From Chromatiales bacterium (GTDB taxonomy: Bacteria > Pseudomonadota > Gammaproteobacteria > Steroidobacterales > Woeseiaceae), in NCBI GenBank assembly GCA_024679535.1, contig JAIBDF010000001.1, forward strand, positions 85,748 through 149,747: 64,000 nucleotides of DNA, given 5' to 3'. The stretch's first letter is position 1; the number at the start of each line of letters is the position of its first letter. The translations under genes were made by a program, and so were the position numbers. The notes below the pieces were generated by a model. That model was not told where the DNA came from. It was given only the letters and a program-made list of their open reading frames with translations, and ran no database searches. This document shows positions 18,647 through 33,700 of this stretch, one piece after another.

Positions 18647-19584
18647 TTGGTTTGCTCACCGCTCATGTCGAGCTGGCTGGTCTTGAGGACAATGGTTTGC
18701 TGCTCACCGTTGCGTTCTAGAGTGACAGTCACCTGTTCGCTGGTGCCCAGAGATTGGAAAACCTGCATGGCCTGGGTCGGATCAGTGAGGGGTTGCCCGT
18801 CGATATCCTTGATCAGGTCACCGGGACGCAGGCCGAGTGCCGCGAACTGTTGCCTGTTTCTGCCGGGATATACCCGATAACCGGTTTGTTGGCCATCGAC
18901 CGCATAGGGTGTCGGCCGAATGACATCGGACAGGCTTGCCAGGTTCTGGGACACGACGCTCTGAATGCTCTGGGCGGTTTCGTTACTTCTTGCCCGGCGT
19001 GTCGTACTGTTAGCTCGCCGTGACGTTGAGGCTTGTCCCTGCGGGAAATCCGATGGAATTCGAAGATTTGTCAGGGACCCGCTCTCGTTGAGCACAACAC
19101 GTTCGCGATAAACAGCGTGCAGCGTGGCACCCGAGGCCACCGTATCACCGATAACGTAGACTTTTTGTTCGGCATTGCCATCAGCAATGATAGCAACCGA
19201 GAACTCGGGAATTGTCGAAGCGATGGTGCCTTTAAGAATAAGATTCGTCAGGCGGGTGTCACTCAGATTGTCGTCTGCAGCGGCAACCGGCGTGGGAGCC
19301 GCCTCCGCATCCGCGACACCGAACATATGATTGTCAGCGATAGCCTGAACGTCGACCGCCGCACCGGACGGCGCAGACGCAGCCTGTTGCATACCCGGCG
19401 GAACCATAACGACATCGCCGGTTGCCGGGGCCGGCACGAGCATCCAGATGATCCTGGCAATCTGCCAGCCAATCGCAATAACCAGGAACAGGCTGACCCA
19501 GGGGGGCAGAGTCCTGTTGAGGTTAGTGAGCGCGTTGCTTCCAGCGACGCCCGAAAAGTCGGTCCAGTTTGCTTTGCTAATCAT
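18643..19584 (-). CDS. gspC: type II secretion protein GspC (C-terminal PDZ-like domain)
   Basis: YRVYPGRNRQQFAALGLRPGDLIKDIDGQPLTDPTQAMQVFQSL; 4-bp overlap with gspD; start set at internal ATG 19584. Confidence 0.85.
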   Translation of the reverse strand: MISKANWTDFSGVAGSNALTNLNRTLPPWVSLFLVIAIGWQIARIIWMLVPAPATGDVVMVPPGMQQAASAPSGAAVDVQAIADNHMFGVADAEAAPTPVAAADDNLSDTRLTNLILKGTIASTIPEFSVAIIADGNAEQKVYVIGDTVASGATLHAVYRERVVLNESGSLTNLRIPSDFPQGQASTSRRANSTTRRARSNETAQSIQSVVSQNLASLSDVIRPTPYAVDGQQTGYRVYPGRNRQQFAALGLRPGDLIKDIDGQPLTDPTQAMQVFQSLGTSEQVTVTLERNGEQQTIVLKTSQLDMSGEQTK

Positions 19585-19767
19585 GTCCTGCCATGCCAGC
19601 TTCCATTGCCACACGCCATATAAACGCAGGAACCCGATGATACGGGTTGAGACCACAGAGCTACAAGGAGGAATAGCCCAAAAATACGTTATTTGGCAAT
19701 AATATAACGGTACGGTGGTGGGGCCATATATACTGGTTCTCACTTCGCACCAGGCGACGTGCCGCTA

Positions 19768-19795
19768 TTGACATACTCTTATTTGACCGTATATC
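19768..19795 (+). promoter_or_regulatory. candidate sigma-70 promoter close to clpS
   Basis: TTGACA (19768-19773), 16-bp spacer, TATATC (19790-19795). Confidence 0.5.
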
Positions 19796-19807
19796 CGCTA
19801 ACTGATT

Positions 19808-20137
19808 ATGAGTGACCAACCTGAAAAACATGGGCAACCCGGCGGCTATGATCTTGCCGTTGAGGAGGCGCGCCCGCAAATCAAACAGCCGCCGCTGTAT
19901 CGAGTGGTGCTGATCAACGACGATTTCACGCCGATGGAGTTCGTCGTGGAGATCCTGGAGTCGGTCTTCGGGATGGAAAGGACGCGCGCAACGCAGGTCA
20001 TGCTGGAGGTTCACACGAAAGGCAAGGGCGTCTGTGGCGTATACAGCTACGAAATCGCTGAAACCAAGGTGGCGCAGGTCATGGGTATTGCCGAACAGCA
20101 TCAGCACCCCTTACTTTGTACTATGGAAGAATCCTGA
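19808..20137 (+). CDS. clpS: ClpS adaptor
   Basis: PPLYRVVLINDDFTPMEFVVEIL...VCGVYSYEIAETKVAQV. Confidence 0.95.
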   Translation: MSDQPEKHGQPGGYDLAVEEARPQIKQPPLYRVVLINDDFTPMEFVVEILESVFGMERTRATQVMLEVHTKGKGVCGVYSYEIAETKVAQVMGIAEQHQHPLLCTMEES

Positions 20138-20152
20138 AAGGAGCCGTCGACT

Positions 20153-22420
20153 ATGCTCAGCAGTGAGCTTGAATTTTGCCTGAATGAGGCCTTTCAAAGG
20201 GCCCGCGACCGCCGCCATGAATACATGACGGTCGAGCATCTGTTGCTCGCGATGCTCGACATCCCGAGAGTTCACGAAATTCTAAAAGGCTGTGAGTGCA
20301 ACATTACAGAATTGCGCCGCCAGTTAGCTGAGTGCATTGACGAACAGACACCACTCCTGCCCGACGACGATGAGGCGGATGTGCAGCCTACACTTGGCTT
20401 CCAGCGCGTGCTGCAGAGGGCGGTATTCCATGTGCAGTCGAGCGGTAAGAAGGAAGTAACGGGCAGCAACGTCCTCGTGGCGATTTTCAGTGAAAAACAG
20501 TCGCAGGCCGTGTATTTCCTGAATTTGCAGGATGTGACGCGACTTGACGTCGTCAATATTATCTCGCACGGCATGCCCCAGCTGCCGGGCGAAATGGGCG
20601 AGGAGGGTGAGACCCAGGTTGAGGCGGAGGCAGAGGCCGAGGCGTCGCCTCTGGAGCTGTATGCCAGCAACCTTAACCAGCGAGCTATTGAGGGCAAGAT
20701 CGACCCGCTGATTGGGCGTGAACTCGAGATTGAACGGACCGTTCAGATCCTCTGCCGGCGCCGCAAGAACAACCCGCTGTACGTTGGCGAAGCCGGTGTC
20801 GGCAAGACGGCGCTGGCCGAGGGGCTGGCTCGTCTAATCACTGAAGAACGCGTGCCCGAAGTGCTGCAGGACAGCACGATCTACGCGCTGGACATGGGAG
20901 CGCTGATCGCCGGCACCAAGTACCGGGGCGACTTTGAAAAGCGCCTCAAGGGTGTCATCGCCGAGATTCAGAAGGATCCGGGCGCCGTGTTGTTCATCGA
21001 TGAGATTCACACCGTGATCGGCGCGGGCGCCGCTTCGGGTGGTGTCATGGATGCCAGCAACCTGATCAAGCCGGTGCTGGCGAACGGCGAAATTCGTTGC
21101 ATTGGCTCGACGACCTACTCGGAATACCGAGGTATTTTTGAGAAAGATCATGCACTTGCGCGACGTTTCCAGAAAATAGATGTACCTGAGCCGACGATCC
21201 CCGAAACGATCGCGATCCTGAATGGACTCAAGTCGCGTTTCGAGGAACATCACGGCATTCGCTACGAGCCTGCGGCGCTGGAAGCGGCCGTTGAACTCTC
21301 TGCACGCCATATCAACGATCGTCATTTGCCGGACAAGGCGATCGATGTCATGGACGAGGCAGGCGCCAATCTGCGTCTGGTTCCGGTAGCCAACCGTGGT
21401 GAGGCCGTGACCGTGGAATTGGTCGAGAATATCGTGGCAAAGATGGCACGAATACCAGCGAAGAGTGTGTCCGCATCGGATCGGGATGCGTTGCGCACGC
21501 TGGAACGTGACCTGAAATTGACGATTTTCGGTCAGGATGGCGCGATCGAGGCGCTCGGCGGGGCCATCAAGATGGCGCGCTCGGGTTTGCGCGAAGAGGA
21601 AAAGCCGATCGGAGCCTTCCTGTTTGCGGGGCCAACCGGCGTTGGCAAGACCGAGGTGACCCGGCAACTGGCCATGCTCATGGGTGTCGAGCTGATTCGC
21701 TTTGACATGTCGGAGTACATGGAGAAGCACACCGTATCTCGCCTGATCGGCGCACCTCCGGGTTATGTCGGGTTTGATCAGGGTGGATTGCTGACCGAGG
21801 CGGTTACGCGAAATCCGCACGCGGTTGTACTGCTCGACGAGATCGAAAAAGCCGATCCCGAGGTCTTCAACCTGCTGTTGCAGGTCATGGACCACGGCAC
21901 ACTGACGGATAATAACGGCCGCAAGGCGGATTTCCGCAATGTGATCATCGTCATGACGACCAATGCGGGCGCGCAGGAGATGAGCCGTACGTCGATCGGA
22001 TTCACCCAGCAGGACAACACGACGGACGGCCTGGAGATCATCAAGAAGAAGTTCTCGCCAGAGTTCCGCAACCGTCTGGACGCAATTATTCAGTTTGCCT
22101 CGCTCGAACTCGACTCCATTATTCGGGTCGTCGACAAGCTCGTCGTCGAGCTTGAAGCCAAACTGGAGAATAATAACGTCACGCTGGAACTCGATGACGC
22201 GGCACGCTCGTGGATCGCGGAGCGTGGCTACGATCCCATGATGGGTGCGCGCCCGATGGCACGCATTATCCAGGAAAAGATCAAACGGCCACTCGCCGAG
22301 GAGCTGCTGTTCGGCAGCCTCGAAGCGGGCGGGCACGTGAAAATCACCGTGGGTGAAGACGGTAAGCTGGAGCTGATTGCGGAGCCGGTGCTGAAAGAGC
22401 TGGCGCACCTGCCAGAATAA
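20153..22420 (+). CDS. clpA: ClpA ATPase
   Basis: Two AAA+ modules ([21 protein letters not shown]), Clp_N repeats, order clpS-clpA. Confidence 0.96.
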   Translation: MLSSELEFCLNEAFQRARDRRHEYMTVEHLLLAMLDIPRVHEILKGCECNITELRRQLAECIDEQTPLLPDDDEADVQPTLGFQRVLQRAVFHVQSSGKKEVTGSNVLVAIFSEKQSQAVYFLNLQDVTRLDVVNIISHGMPQLPGEMGEEGETQVEAEAEAEASPLELYASNLNQRAIEGKIDPLIGRELEIERTVQILCRRRKNNPLYVGEAGVGKTALAEGLARLITEERVPEVLQDSTIYALDMGALIAGTKYRGDFEKRLKGVIAEIQKDPGAVLFIDEIHTVIGAGAASGGVMDASNLIKPVLANGEIRCIGSTTYSEYRGIFEKDHALARRFQKIDVPEPTIPETIAILNGLKSRFEEHHGIRYEPAALEAAVELSARHINDRHLPDKAIDVMDEAGANLRLVPVANRGEAVTVELVENIVAKMARIPAKSVSASDRDALRTLERDLKLTIFGQDGAIEALGGAIKMARSGLREEEKPIGAFLFAGPTGVGKTEVTRQLAMLMGVELIRFDMSEYMEKHTVSRLIGAPPGYVGFDQGGLLTEAVTRNPHAVVLLDEIEKADPEVFNLLLQVMDHGTLTDNNGRKADFRNVIIVMTTNAGAQEMSRTSIGFTQQDNTTDGLEIIKKKFSPEFRNRLDAIIQFASLELDSIIRVVDKLVVELEAKLENNNVTLELDDAARSWIAERGYDPMMGARPMARIIQEKIKRPLAEELLFGSLEAGGHVKITVGEDGKLELIAEPVLKELAHLPE

Positions 22421-22436
22421 GGGTCAGGACGCGGGG

Positions 22437-22655
22437 CTAACGACCACGATAGACGATACGGCCCTTGGACAGGTCGTAAGGTGTCAGTTCCACGGTGACC
22501 TTGTCACCCGTGAGTATACGAATGTAGTTCTTGCGCATTTTTCCGGAGATATGCGCCGTCACCACGTGACCGTTCTCGAGTTCAACTCGAAACATTGTAT
22601 TGGGTAGCGTCTCTGTTACGACGCCTTCCATCTGAATGGCTTCTTCTTTCGCCAA
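22437..22655 (-). CDS. infA: translation initiation factor IF-1
   Basis: [72 protein letters not shown]. Confidence 0.97.
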   Translation of the reverse strand: MAKEEAIQMEGVVTETLPNTMFRVELENGHVVTAHISGKMRKNYIRILTGDKVTVELTPYDLSKGRIVYRGR

Positions 22656-22739
22656 GGGTCTGTACGTCCTGTACTGCTAAAAGGCTGGCGAATTGTGCAG
22701 AAACGGCCCCGGTATTGCAATGCGCAACATCCGCAGGTC

Positions 22740-23474
22740 TCAGTCCTCAACCAATTCACTCGCCCGTATTGGGCCTTGCGGCCAGTCCTTGAACGCACTG
22801 GGTATGGCACACAGCCGGCCCAGCATCTCGACGAAGCTTGAACGTGAAATCGCTGCAGCGCCAAGGCTGAGCAGGTGACTGGATTGCACCTGACAATCAA
22901 TGATGCCGAAGGTGCCGTCAGACAACATCCCATCCAGCGCGAGCAAGGCGATCTTGGAGGCATTCGAGCGCAGGCTGAACATCGATTCGCCGAATACGGC
23001 GCGGCCAATTACAAGGCCGTACAACCCCCCAATAAGCGCGCCATCCTGCCAGACTTCGATCGAATGCGCCCAGCCGGCGCGGTGCAGGCGCTCGTAGGCT
23101 TCGATCATGTCGTTGGTAATCCAGGTTCCGTGTTCGTAGCGGCGTGGAGCGGCACAGGCCCGAATGACATCGGCGAACGCGGTATTGAAACGCACCTCTG
23201 CCGTGGACCGGCGTAACTCACGGCGCATGCGGCGTGACAGGTGCAAATCGCCTTTCCGGAACACACACCGCGGATTCGGTGACCACCACAGAAGCGGCTG
23301 TCCCTCGTCGTACCAGGGAAATATTCCCTGTTGATAAGCCGCGAGCAGGCGCTCGGGGCTGAGATCACCGCCGGCGGCCAGCAATCCGTCGGGTTCGCGC
23401 AACGCTGCCCCGACCGGCGGAAATAGCTGTGGCGGATCGTCGGGGGTCAGCCACACCAAACGGTTGTTGCTCAT
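22740..23474 (-). CDS. aat: leucyl/phenylalanyl-tRNA-protein transferase
   Basis: GLLAAGGDLSPERLLAAYQQGIFPWY...PLLWWSPNPRCVF; VFGESMFSLRSNASKIALLAL. Confidence 0.95.
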   Translation of the reverse strand: MSNNRLVWLTPDDPPQLFPPVGAALREPDGLLAAGGDLSPERLLAAYQQGIFPWYDEGQPLLWWSPNPRCVFRKGDLHLSRRMRRELRRSTAEVRFNTAFADVIRACAAPRRYEHGTWITNDMIEAYERLHRAGWAHSIEVWQDGALIGGLYGLVIGRAVFGESMFSLRSNASKIALLALDGMLSDGTFGIIDCQVQSSHLLSLGAAAISRSSFVEMLGRLCAIPSAFKDWPQGPIRASELVED

Positions 23475-24604
23475 TCCTCGTCCTTGTAGGGCGTGTGCTG
23501 ATCAACGGCGTCAATGTAGCGCTCGATATGGCGGCCTTCCTCGTCGAGGTAGCGCCCGACCGCATTGGCGAATTCGGGGTGTGCCAGCCAGTGGGCTGAC
23601 CAGGTCGTGACCGGTGAAAAGCCGCGGCTGATCTTGTGCTCGCCCTGCGTTCCGGGTTCGAACAACTGCTTGCCCGTCTCGATGCAATACTCGATGCCCT
23701 GGTAGTAGCAGGTCTCAAAATGCAGGGCGTCGAAATGCCCGTCGCTCCCCCAGTAGCGTCCATACAGCGTCGTCGGGCTCTCAAAGAAGACCGCAGCGGC
23801 GACGGGCTTGTCTTCCTGCTCGGCGAGAATGACGAGGATGTTCTCCGGCAGTTGCTCGCTGAGTCCCTCGAAAAAGGCCTGATTAAAGTAGGGCAGCGAG
23901 CCGCGCATCATGAATGTGCGGGCGATGAGTGCATACACCGTAGACCAGGTGTCGGCATCGAGTTCGGCACCGCGCAGGCGTCTGAAGCGAATGCCGTTTT
24001 CATGCACACGGCGGCGATCTCTACGCGCCTTCTTGCGCTTTGCCGACGTGAACGTGGCCAGAAAATCATCAAAGCTCCCATAGCCGCGGTTATGCCAGTG
24101 AAACTGACAGTCTTTCCTGAGCAGCAGGCCGCTGTCTTCAAACAGGCTGATTTCCTGCTCCGCCGGAAAGAGGAAGTGAACGGACGAGCAATCGGTGTCG
24201 ACGGCGAGCTGCGTGGCCGCTGCAATCAGCGCCTGTGCAGCTTCGGTGTCGTGCTTGTCTGCCAGCAGGATGCGGGTGCTCGGTGCCGGCGTAAATGGCA
24301 CGGCCGACACCAGTTTCGGGTAGTAGGCGAGGCCAGCTTCTTCGTAAGCATGCGCCCACGCCCAGTCGAACACGAACTCGCCCCAGGAATGACTCTTCTC
24401 GTAAAGCGGCAGCGCAGCGCGCAATTTCCCGTCTTTTTCAAGTGTCAGGTGCCGCGGTACCCAGCCTGCGTTCGGCGCAACACTGCCGGTGGTTTCGGCC
24501 AGTTCCAGGAAAGCATGGTCGAGAAACGGGAATGCATTCCCGGCCAAGGCGTTCCAGTCCGCGCGGGCAATTGCCGCGATGCTATCGTGGACGGTGACCT
24601 TCAA
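23471..24604 (-). CDS. GNAT/FemAB-like N-acetyltransferase (DUF482-type)
   Basis: NALAGNAFPFLDHAFLELAETTGS; FEPGTQGEHKISRGFSPVTTWSAHWL; coupled to aat. Confidence 0.85.
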   Translation of the reverse strand: MKVTVHDSIAAIARADWNALAGNAFPFLDHAFLELAETTGSVAPNAGWVPRHLTLEKDGKLRAALPLYEKSHSWGEFVFDWAWAHAYEEAGLAYYPKLVSAVPFTPAPSTRILLADKHDTEAAQALIAAATQLAVDTDCSSVHFLFPAEQEISLFEDSGLLLRKDCQFHWHNRGYGSFDDFLATFTSAKRKKARRDRRRVHENGIRFRRLRGAELDADTWSTVYALIARTFMMRGSLPYFNQAFFEGLSEQLPENILVILAEQEDKPVAAAVFFESPTTLYGRYWGSDGHFDALHFETCYYQGIEYCIETGKQLFEPGTQGEHKISRGFSPVTTWSAHWLAHPEFANAVGRYLDEEGRHIERYIDAVDQHTPYKDEE

Positions 24605-24619
24605 CCGGGCACCGTTACC

Positions 24620-25708
<1,089 letters not shown>

Positions 25709-25769
25709 TTATGCAGATCGGTGCGTTTTTGATCTGTCGCTGGGCAAGTGTAGGGAAAACAGATTCTTT

Positions 25770-28091
25770 ATGGCAAGAGCCGCTAAAGCCAGGCAGCCGG
25801 AATCGCGATTGTCATCGCAGGTTCATCGGTCATTGCGCGAGGGTGCGCTGTATGTATTCGGCGCGCTTGCGCTGATTCTTTGGTATGCGCTTTTTACCTA
25901 CGATGCAGCGGATCCAGGGTTCAATCAGGCCACGACCGATGAGACGGTGCGCAATGAGGTGGGGCGTGTCGGCGCGTATACCGCTGATTTTCTGTTCAGC
26001 GCCTTTGGTCGGCCGGCCTACCTGTTTACGCTCATGGTCTTCTACCTCGGCTGGATGCTGTATCGGGAGCAGAAGACCCAGGTTGAACTGACCAAGCTCG
26101 ATTTTGGGCTGCGGGTGAGCGGCTTCCTGGCGACGCTGATCACCAGCTGTGCGCTGTCAACGCTGCATTTTTCCTCGGCCGGGTTTGCGAATTCAGCGGG
26201 CGGCGCCCTTGGCAAGGTTGTGGGCGAGAGTCTTGAGGGCGTTATGAAGCTACTCGGGGCCAGCACCTTGCTGTTCTGTTTGTGGGTGGCATCGCTTTCA
26301 CTGTTCCTGGGTATTTCCTGGATAGTTGTGATGGACAAGATCGGGCATTGGTGCCTGGTCGGTTATGAAAGAGCATTGCTCAAGTTCGGCGAATTACGGG
26401 ACCGCGCTGAAGGCCGCAAACAGGCCGCAGCCCGTCAGGATGTCGTCAAGGTTGAGAAGAAACTGAAGGCAAATCGCGCGAAACCGCGAATCGAGCCGGT
26501 ATTGCCATCGCTCGAACCGAGCGCACGCGCAGAGAAAGAGCGCCAGGTGCCGTTGTTCGAGCCGGCCACGGCCGGCGAATTGCCGCCATTGTCGTTGCTC
26601 GACAATCCGCCCGAGCAAAAACAGGGCTATTCGAAGGACTCGCTTGAGGCCATGTCGCGGTTGGTAGAGCTCAAGCTCAAGGACTTCGGTATCGATGTCG
26701 AGGTGAAGTCGGTTTCACCGGGACCGGTTATTACGCGCTTCGAGCTTGATCCGGCGCCGGGCGTGAAGGTCAGTCAGATTGCGAATCTGTCAAAAGACCT
26801 GGCGCGATCGCTGTCCGTCGTCAGCGTGCGCATTGTCGAAGTAATCCCCGGCAAGTCATTCGTCGGCCTGGAAATCCCGAACGAGAACCGGCAGCTCGTG
26901 ACGCTCGGCGAGATTCTCAAGTCGCGCGCCTACGATGACATGGCATCGCCGCTCACGCTGGCACTGGGCAAGGACATTGGCGGCAATTCGGTTGTGGCGG
27001 ATCTTGCTCGCATGCCGCATTTGCTGATCGCCGGCACGACCGGTTCGGGTAAGTCGGTTGGTATCAATGCCATGGTGCTCAGCATTCTCTATAAGACACA
27101 ACCCGAGAATGTACGCCTGATCATGATCGACCCGAAGATGCTGGAACTATCGGTTTACGAAGGCATTCCGCACCTGCTGGCACCGGTCGTAACGGACATG
27201 AAGGAAGCGTCAAACTCATTGCGCTGGTGTGTGGCCGAGATGGACCGGCGTTACGCCCTCATGTCCAAGCTGGGCGTGCGCAACATTGGCGGCTTTAACC
27301 GCAAGGTCAGGGAAGCCATTGATGCGGGTGAGCCGCTCAAGGATCCGATTTTCAGGCCGCCCGAGATCTTCGATGAAGAAAAACCCATTGAGCATCCCAC
27401 GCTGACACCGCTGCCTTTCATTGTCGTCGTGATCGACGAGTTGGCAGACATGATGATGATCGTGGGCAAGAAGGTCGAAGAGCTGATTGCGAGGCTTGCA
27501 CAGAAAGCGCGCGCATCGGGCATACACATGATTCTCGCGACACAGCGGCCTTCCGTCGACGTGATCACAGGTTTGATCAAGGCCAACGTGCCGACACGCA
27601 TCGCGTTCCAGGTGTCGGCACGGGTGGATTCGCGGACGATTCTCGACCAACAGGGCGCCGAAAATCTGCTGGGCCACGGCGACATGCTGTACCTGCCGCC
27701 CGGTACGTCGCTGCCGGTGCGTGTACACGGGGCGTTCGTGGCCGACAACGAGGTGCATGCCGTGGTCAGGCATCTGAAGAAAACCGGATCGCCGCGCTAT
27801 ATTGATGAAATTCTTGAGGGCCCGTCAGGTCCAACTCCAGGACTGGTTGGAATTGACAAACCGTCGGCTGACAGCGCAGACGCGGAGGAGGACCCGCTCT
27901 ACGATCAGGCCGTGCAGGTTGTCATGGAAACCCGCAAAGCGTCGATCTCAGGCGTCCAGCGGCGTCTCAAGATCGGTTACAACCGCGCGGCGCGGATGGT
28001 TGAATCGATGGAAGCAGCCGGGATGGTCGGGCCTCTGCAGCCGAATGGGTCGCGCGAGATTCTCGTCCCGGCAAGTTCGTCTGAAGAATAG
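25770..28091 (+). CDS. ftsK: DNA translocase FtsK
   Basis: N-terminal TM segments, [14 protein letters not shown] Walker A, C-terminal gamma winged-helix ([35 protein letters not shown]). Start adjusted to ATG 25770. Confidence 0.95.
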   Translation: MARAAKARQPESRLSSQVHRSLREGALYVFGALALILWYALFTYDAADPGFNQATTDETVRNEVGRVGAYTADFLFSAFGRPAYLFTLMVFYLGWMLYREQKTQVELTKLDFGLRVSGFLATLITSCALSTLHFSSAGFANSAGGALGKVVGESLEGVMKLLGASTLLFCLWVASLSLFLGISWIVVMDKIGHWCLVGYERALLKFGELRDRAEGRKQAAARQDVVKVEKKLKANRAKPRIEPVLPSLEPSARAEKERQVPLFEPATAGELPPLSLLDNPPEQKQGYSKDSLEAMSRLVELKLKDFGIDVEVKSVSPGPVITRFELDPAPGVKVSQIANLSKDLARSLSVVSVRIVEVIPGKSFVGLEIPNENRQLVTLGEILKSRAYDDMASPLTLALGKDIGGNSVVADLARMPHLLIAGTTGSGKSVGINAMVLSILYKTQPENVRLIMIDPKMLELSVYEGIPHLLAPVVTDMKEASNSLRWCVAEMDRRYALMSKLGVRNIGGFNRKVREAIDAGEPLKDPIFRPPEIFDEEKPIEHPTLTPLPFIVVVIDELADMMMIVGKKVEELIARLAQKARASGIHMILATQRPSVDVITGLIKANVPTRIAFQVSARVDSRTILDQQGAENLLGHGDMLYLPPGTSLPVRVHGAFVADNEVHAVVRHLKKTGSPRYIDEILEGPSGPTPGLVGIDKPSADSADAEEDPLYDQAVQVVMETRKASISGVQRRLKIGYNRAARMVESMEAAGMVGPLQPNGSREILVPASSSEE

Positions 28092-28133
28092 GTGCGATGG
28101 ATGGCGGATGTACAACAGCTCAAGGATTAGCGC

Positions 28134-28802
28134 GTGACCAAACTTACCATTGTGCTCTTAGCAGTACTTGCGATCAGCCTGCCGGGTGAGGCGGCGCTGG
28201 CGCAGGCGAGAACTGACGATGTCGGCGAGAAACTGGTTAACGATTTCGTGACCAATGTCATCACATTGCAGGGCCGCTTCGAGCAGTCGCTGCTTGACGC
28301 CGGCGGGGCGGTTGTCGAGCGCTCCAGCGGAACGCTCGAGATTGAGCGGCCCGGGCGTTTCCACTGGGCGTACTCCGAACCTTACGAGCAACGGCTTGTT
28401 GCCGACGGCCTCAATATCTGGAGTTACGACGTCGATCTGGCCCAAGTGACGGTCAAGGCGCAGGCGCAGGCTCTGGCGAATACGCCCGCTTTGCTGCTCG
28501 GTGGCGATCAAGAGGCCATCGCGCAATTTCGTTTCGATGGTTCGATGGTCGAAAAGGGGACTACGTGGGTCCGCATGATTCCGGTAGATACAAAAAGCGG
28601 CTTTGAACGTATGGAACTCGGTTTCATCGGGGGTGAGTTGAGCCGGATGGTGTTCTTCGACAACCTGGACCAGAAAACGCTGGTATCGCTTTACGAGGTG
28701 ACAACTAATGAACCGATCGACGCCGAGCGGTTCGAGTTTTCGGTGCCTGACGACGCCGACCTGGTTGGCGTGCCTGTCCTCGCTGAAGAAACGTCTCCCT
28801 GA
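28134..28802 (+). CDS. lolA: outer-membrane lipoprotein carrier protein LolA
   Basis: Signal peptide; LQGRFEQSLLD...GRFHWAYSEPYEQRLVADGLNIWSYDVDLAQVTVK; GTG start between ftsK and rarA. Confidence 0.9.
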   Translation: MTKLTIVLLAVLAISLPGEAALAQARTDDVGEKLVNDFVTNVITLQGRFEQSLLDAGGAVVERSSGTLEIERPGRFHWAYSEPYEQRLVADGLNIWSYDVDLAQVTVKAQAQALANTPALLLGGDQEAIAQFRFDGSMVEKGTTWVRMIPVDTKSGFERMELGFIGGELSRMVFFDNLDQKTLVSLYEVTTNEPIDAERFEFSVPDDADLVGVPVLAEETSP

Positions 28803-29211
28803 TGTTACCGCTCAGGCACGCCCGCTGGTGGCGGGTCGTCAGTGTCCTGATCCTGGTTTTTAGCCTGATCGCGGCGATGTCACCTGCGTTCTGGTTTTTT
28901 GATAATCGCGACAAGGCCCTGTTGTGGATTCAGAACGCTGACAAGTGGCTGCACGGGCTTGCTTTTGTCGTCTTGTCGGTGTGGTTCTCCGGCATCGTCG
29001 AGAAACGCCGCTACTGGCTGGTTGCACTTGGACTGATGCTGTTCGGCTTTCTGGTTGAGTTCTGTCAGCTGCAGGTCAGCTACCGCACGGCCGACTGGCT
29101 CGACATCATGGCAAATACACTCGGTATAATCGTCGGCCTCACGATTGCGGTTGCGGGCCTGGGTGGCTGGGGTCCGCGCTTTGAAGACTGGTTCTCGAGA
29201 CGACATTCGCA

Positions 29212-29215
<4 letters not shown>
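28802..29215 (+). CDS. VanZ-like membrane protein
   Basis: [18 protein letters not shown]...[31 protein letters not shown]. Confidence 0.8.
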
Positions 29216-31850
<2,635 letters not shown>

Positions 31851-31854
31851 ATAA

Positions 31855-31881
31855 AAAAAGGGGCCCGCAGGGCCCCTTTTT
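31855..31881. terminator. bidirectional Rho-independent terminator between serS and a BI-1/YccA family gene
   Basis: aaaaaggggccc-gca-gggccccttttt, 12-bp stem, 3-nt loop. Confidence 0.93.
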
Positions 31882-31902
31882 CATAGTCCAGCTTGTTGCG
31901 TG

Positions 31903-32604
31903 TCAGTCGCGGCTCATGAACAGTCGCAGGATGTAGAAGAACATCATCGCAATCGAGGCGAAGAGTGCCATCGATGCAGCGACGTATTTGTCCTGCGGGT
32001 AGTGGTGCATGATGTTCGACGTGTCGTACAGGACAGCGACGCCGGCAAAGCCGATCATGCCGACTGAGAACCAGGTGCCGAGATTCCAGCCGAATGCCCA
32101 GGCTGCGGCAATCAGGCCGATGGCGATGAAGAAGCCCCAGACCAGGACACCTCGCAGGAATGAGAAATCCTTGCGCGTGATCATGACGGTGGCAACCAGC
32201 GCGCCGCAGCCCACAATCGTGGTAATCGCCGCACTTTCGATCATGTTGCCGCCGCTTTCTGCGTCCATCATCAGCGCAATTGCAAGAATGGGCACAAACA
32301 TGACGGCCCACAGGAATACAAAGACGCCAAATGCGGCGTACTGCGCCATCGTGGATTCAAGTCGATGCGCAACGTGGCCCGCGCCCCAGCTCAAGGCGAT
32401 GAAGCCAATTAGCACGATCATCGGGCTGCCCATCATGGCATTGGCGATCGGGGCAGCAGCGCCTGACGTGAACAGGTAGGTCTCAATGGCGACCAGCGCC
32501 AGGATTGCACCTACAACGTGGGCGTAGCACTTCCATATAAACGACGCTCTGTCCTCGGTCCCAAGGGCAGAAACTGGCGCCATCGTATTTAGATTGTCTT
32601 GCAT
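31903..32604 (-). CDS. Bax inhibitor-1/YccA family membrane protein
   Basis: Seven hydrophobic segments; VLYDTSNIMHHYPQDKYVAASMALFASIAMMFFYILRLFM. Confidence 0.9.
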   Translation of the reverse strand: MQDNLNTMAPVSALGTEDRASFIWKCYAHVVGAILALVAIETYLFTSGAAAPIANAMMGSPMIVLIGFIALSWGAGHVAHRLESTMAQYAAFGVFVFLWAVMFVPILAIALMMDAESGGNMIESAAITTIVGCGALVATVMITRKDFSFLRGVLVWGFFIAIGLIAAAWAFGWNLGTWFSVGMIGFAGVAVLYDTSNIMHHYPQDKYVAASMALFASIAMMFFYILRLFMSRD

Positions 32605-32691
32605 TCGAGCAACTCCAAATCGTTTAGTAATCGGTGGATTCTAGCAAAATTAAGCCTTGGATCTGGTGACTTATCTGCAGGTATCAAGTCA

Positions 32692-33351
32692 TTACCATGG
32701 AAGTTCATAGCCTTCGGCATGCCAGAACCCCCCTGAGTTCTCCATATTCAGCTCATCGATGCGCGCAATCAGGCCATTTGCAGATTCCTGCGCGGAGACT
32801 CCGTGCTGGGCAGTCATGTCCGTCGCAACGAGGCCCGGGTGCAGCAGGGCAACAGCAATCTTGCGTGGCTTCAGCTCGTGCATCAGGTTGGTGCCGATCA
32901 TGTTGACGGCAGTTTTTGACGCCCGATAACCCCAGTTGCCGCCCGATCCGTTGTCATCGATCGAGCCGACTCGACTCGTGATTATCGCGACCTTCGCACC
33001 CTCGACAAGATTACCAGCCAGCGCCTCGGTGACCCGCAACGGACCCAACGCATTCACTTCGTACTGCTCCAGCATGCTGGCGTAGTCGAGTTGCCCGAAC
33101 GCGTCGTGTCGCAGAATACCGGCGTTATTGATCAGCGTATCAATCGGTTCGTCGCCCAGCGCAGCTTTGAGGGCAGCCACCGAGTCACCATCTGCGACGT
33201 CGATGCCTTCGATGACGCGAATGCCGAGCTGACTGAGTTCGTCACTGGGGTGACGGCAGACGCCGATGACCGTGTCGCCACGGGCATGGAGTCGGGTGAC
33301 GAGCTGCAGGCCGATGCCGCGATTGCAGCCGGTAACGAGGGTAGTGGGCAT
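32692..33351 (-). CDS. short-chain dehydrogenase/reductase
   Basis: TGCNRGIGLQL, NNAGI, YRASKTAVNM. Confidence 0.92.
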   Translation of the reverse strand: MPTTLVTGCNRGIGLQLVTRLHARGDTVIGVCRHPSDELSQLGIRVIEGIDVADGDSVAALKAALGDEPIDTLINNAGILRHDAFGQLDYASMLEQYEVNALGPLRVTEALAGNLVEGAKVAIITSRVGSIDDNGSGGNWGYRASKTAVNMIGTNLMHELKPRKIAVALLHPGLVATDMTAQHGVSAQESANGLIARIDELNMENSGGFWHAEGYELPW

Positions 33352-33456
33352 GATCAGGTTCCTTGTTTCCAGGTGACGGGCGCCTTCGGCGTCTAAAATG
33401 CTGGCGCGTTTTATCGAACCAGTGGGTTCTCATCCATCACCCACTGCTGCAAATCA

Positions 33457-33483
33457 AAAACGGGGCCACAAGGGCCCCATTTT
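33457..33483 (-). terminator. terminator downstream of tRNA-Ser
   Basis: GGGGCC-acaag-GGCCCC stem; minus strand continues into a T5 run (gtttttga). Confidence 0.75.
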
Positions 33484-33488
33484 CAATT

Positions 33489-33581
<93 letters not shown>

Positions 33582-33700
33582 GGCGTTGCGACCGCGCATT
33601 GTGCTAGCTGAGCGGTAACGATTCAACCTTTTCGGGTCAATGCTTGCCGGATTTTAGAACCTGCTGCAGTATCGATGGTCTGAAGCCTCAGACACCGGCA

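Noticed and set aside
20834-22408. 524-aa minus-strand ORF opposite clpA
   Set aside because: Fully inside clpA; shadow ORF created by GC-skewed codon usage.
33421-33445. 7-bp inverted repeat agtgggt/acccact
   Set aside because: Short stem with 11-nt loop and no T-tract; the nearby 33457-33483 hairpin is the better terminator.
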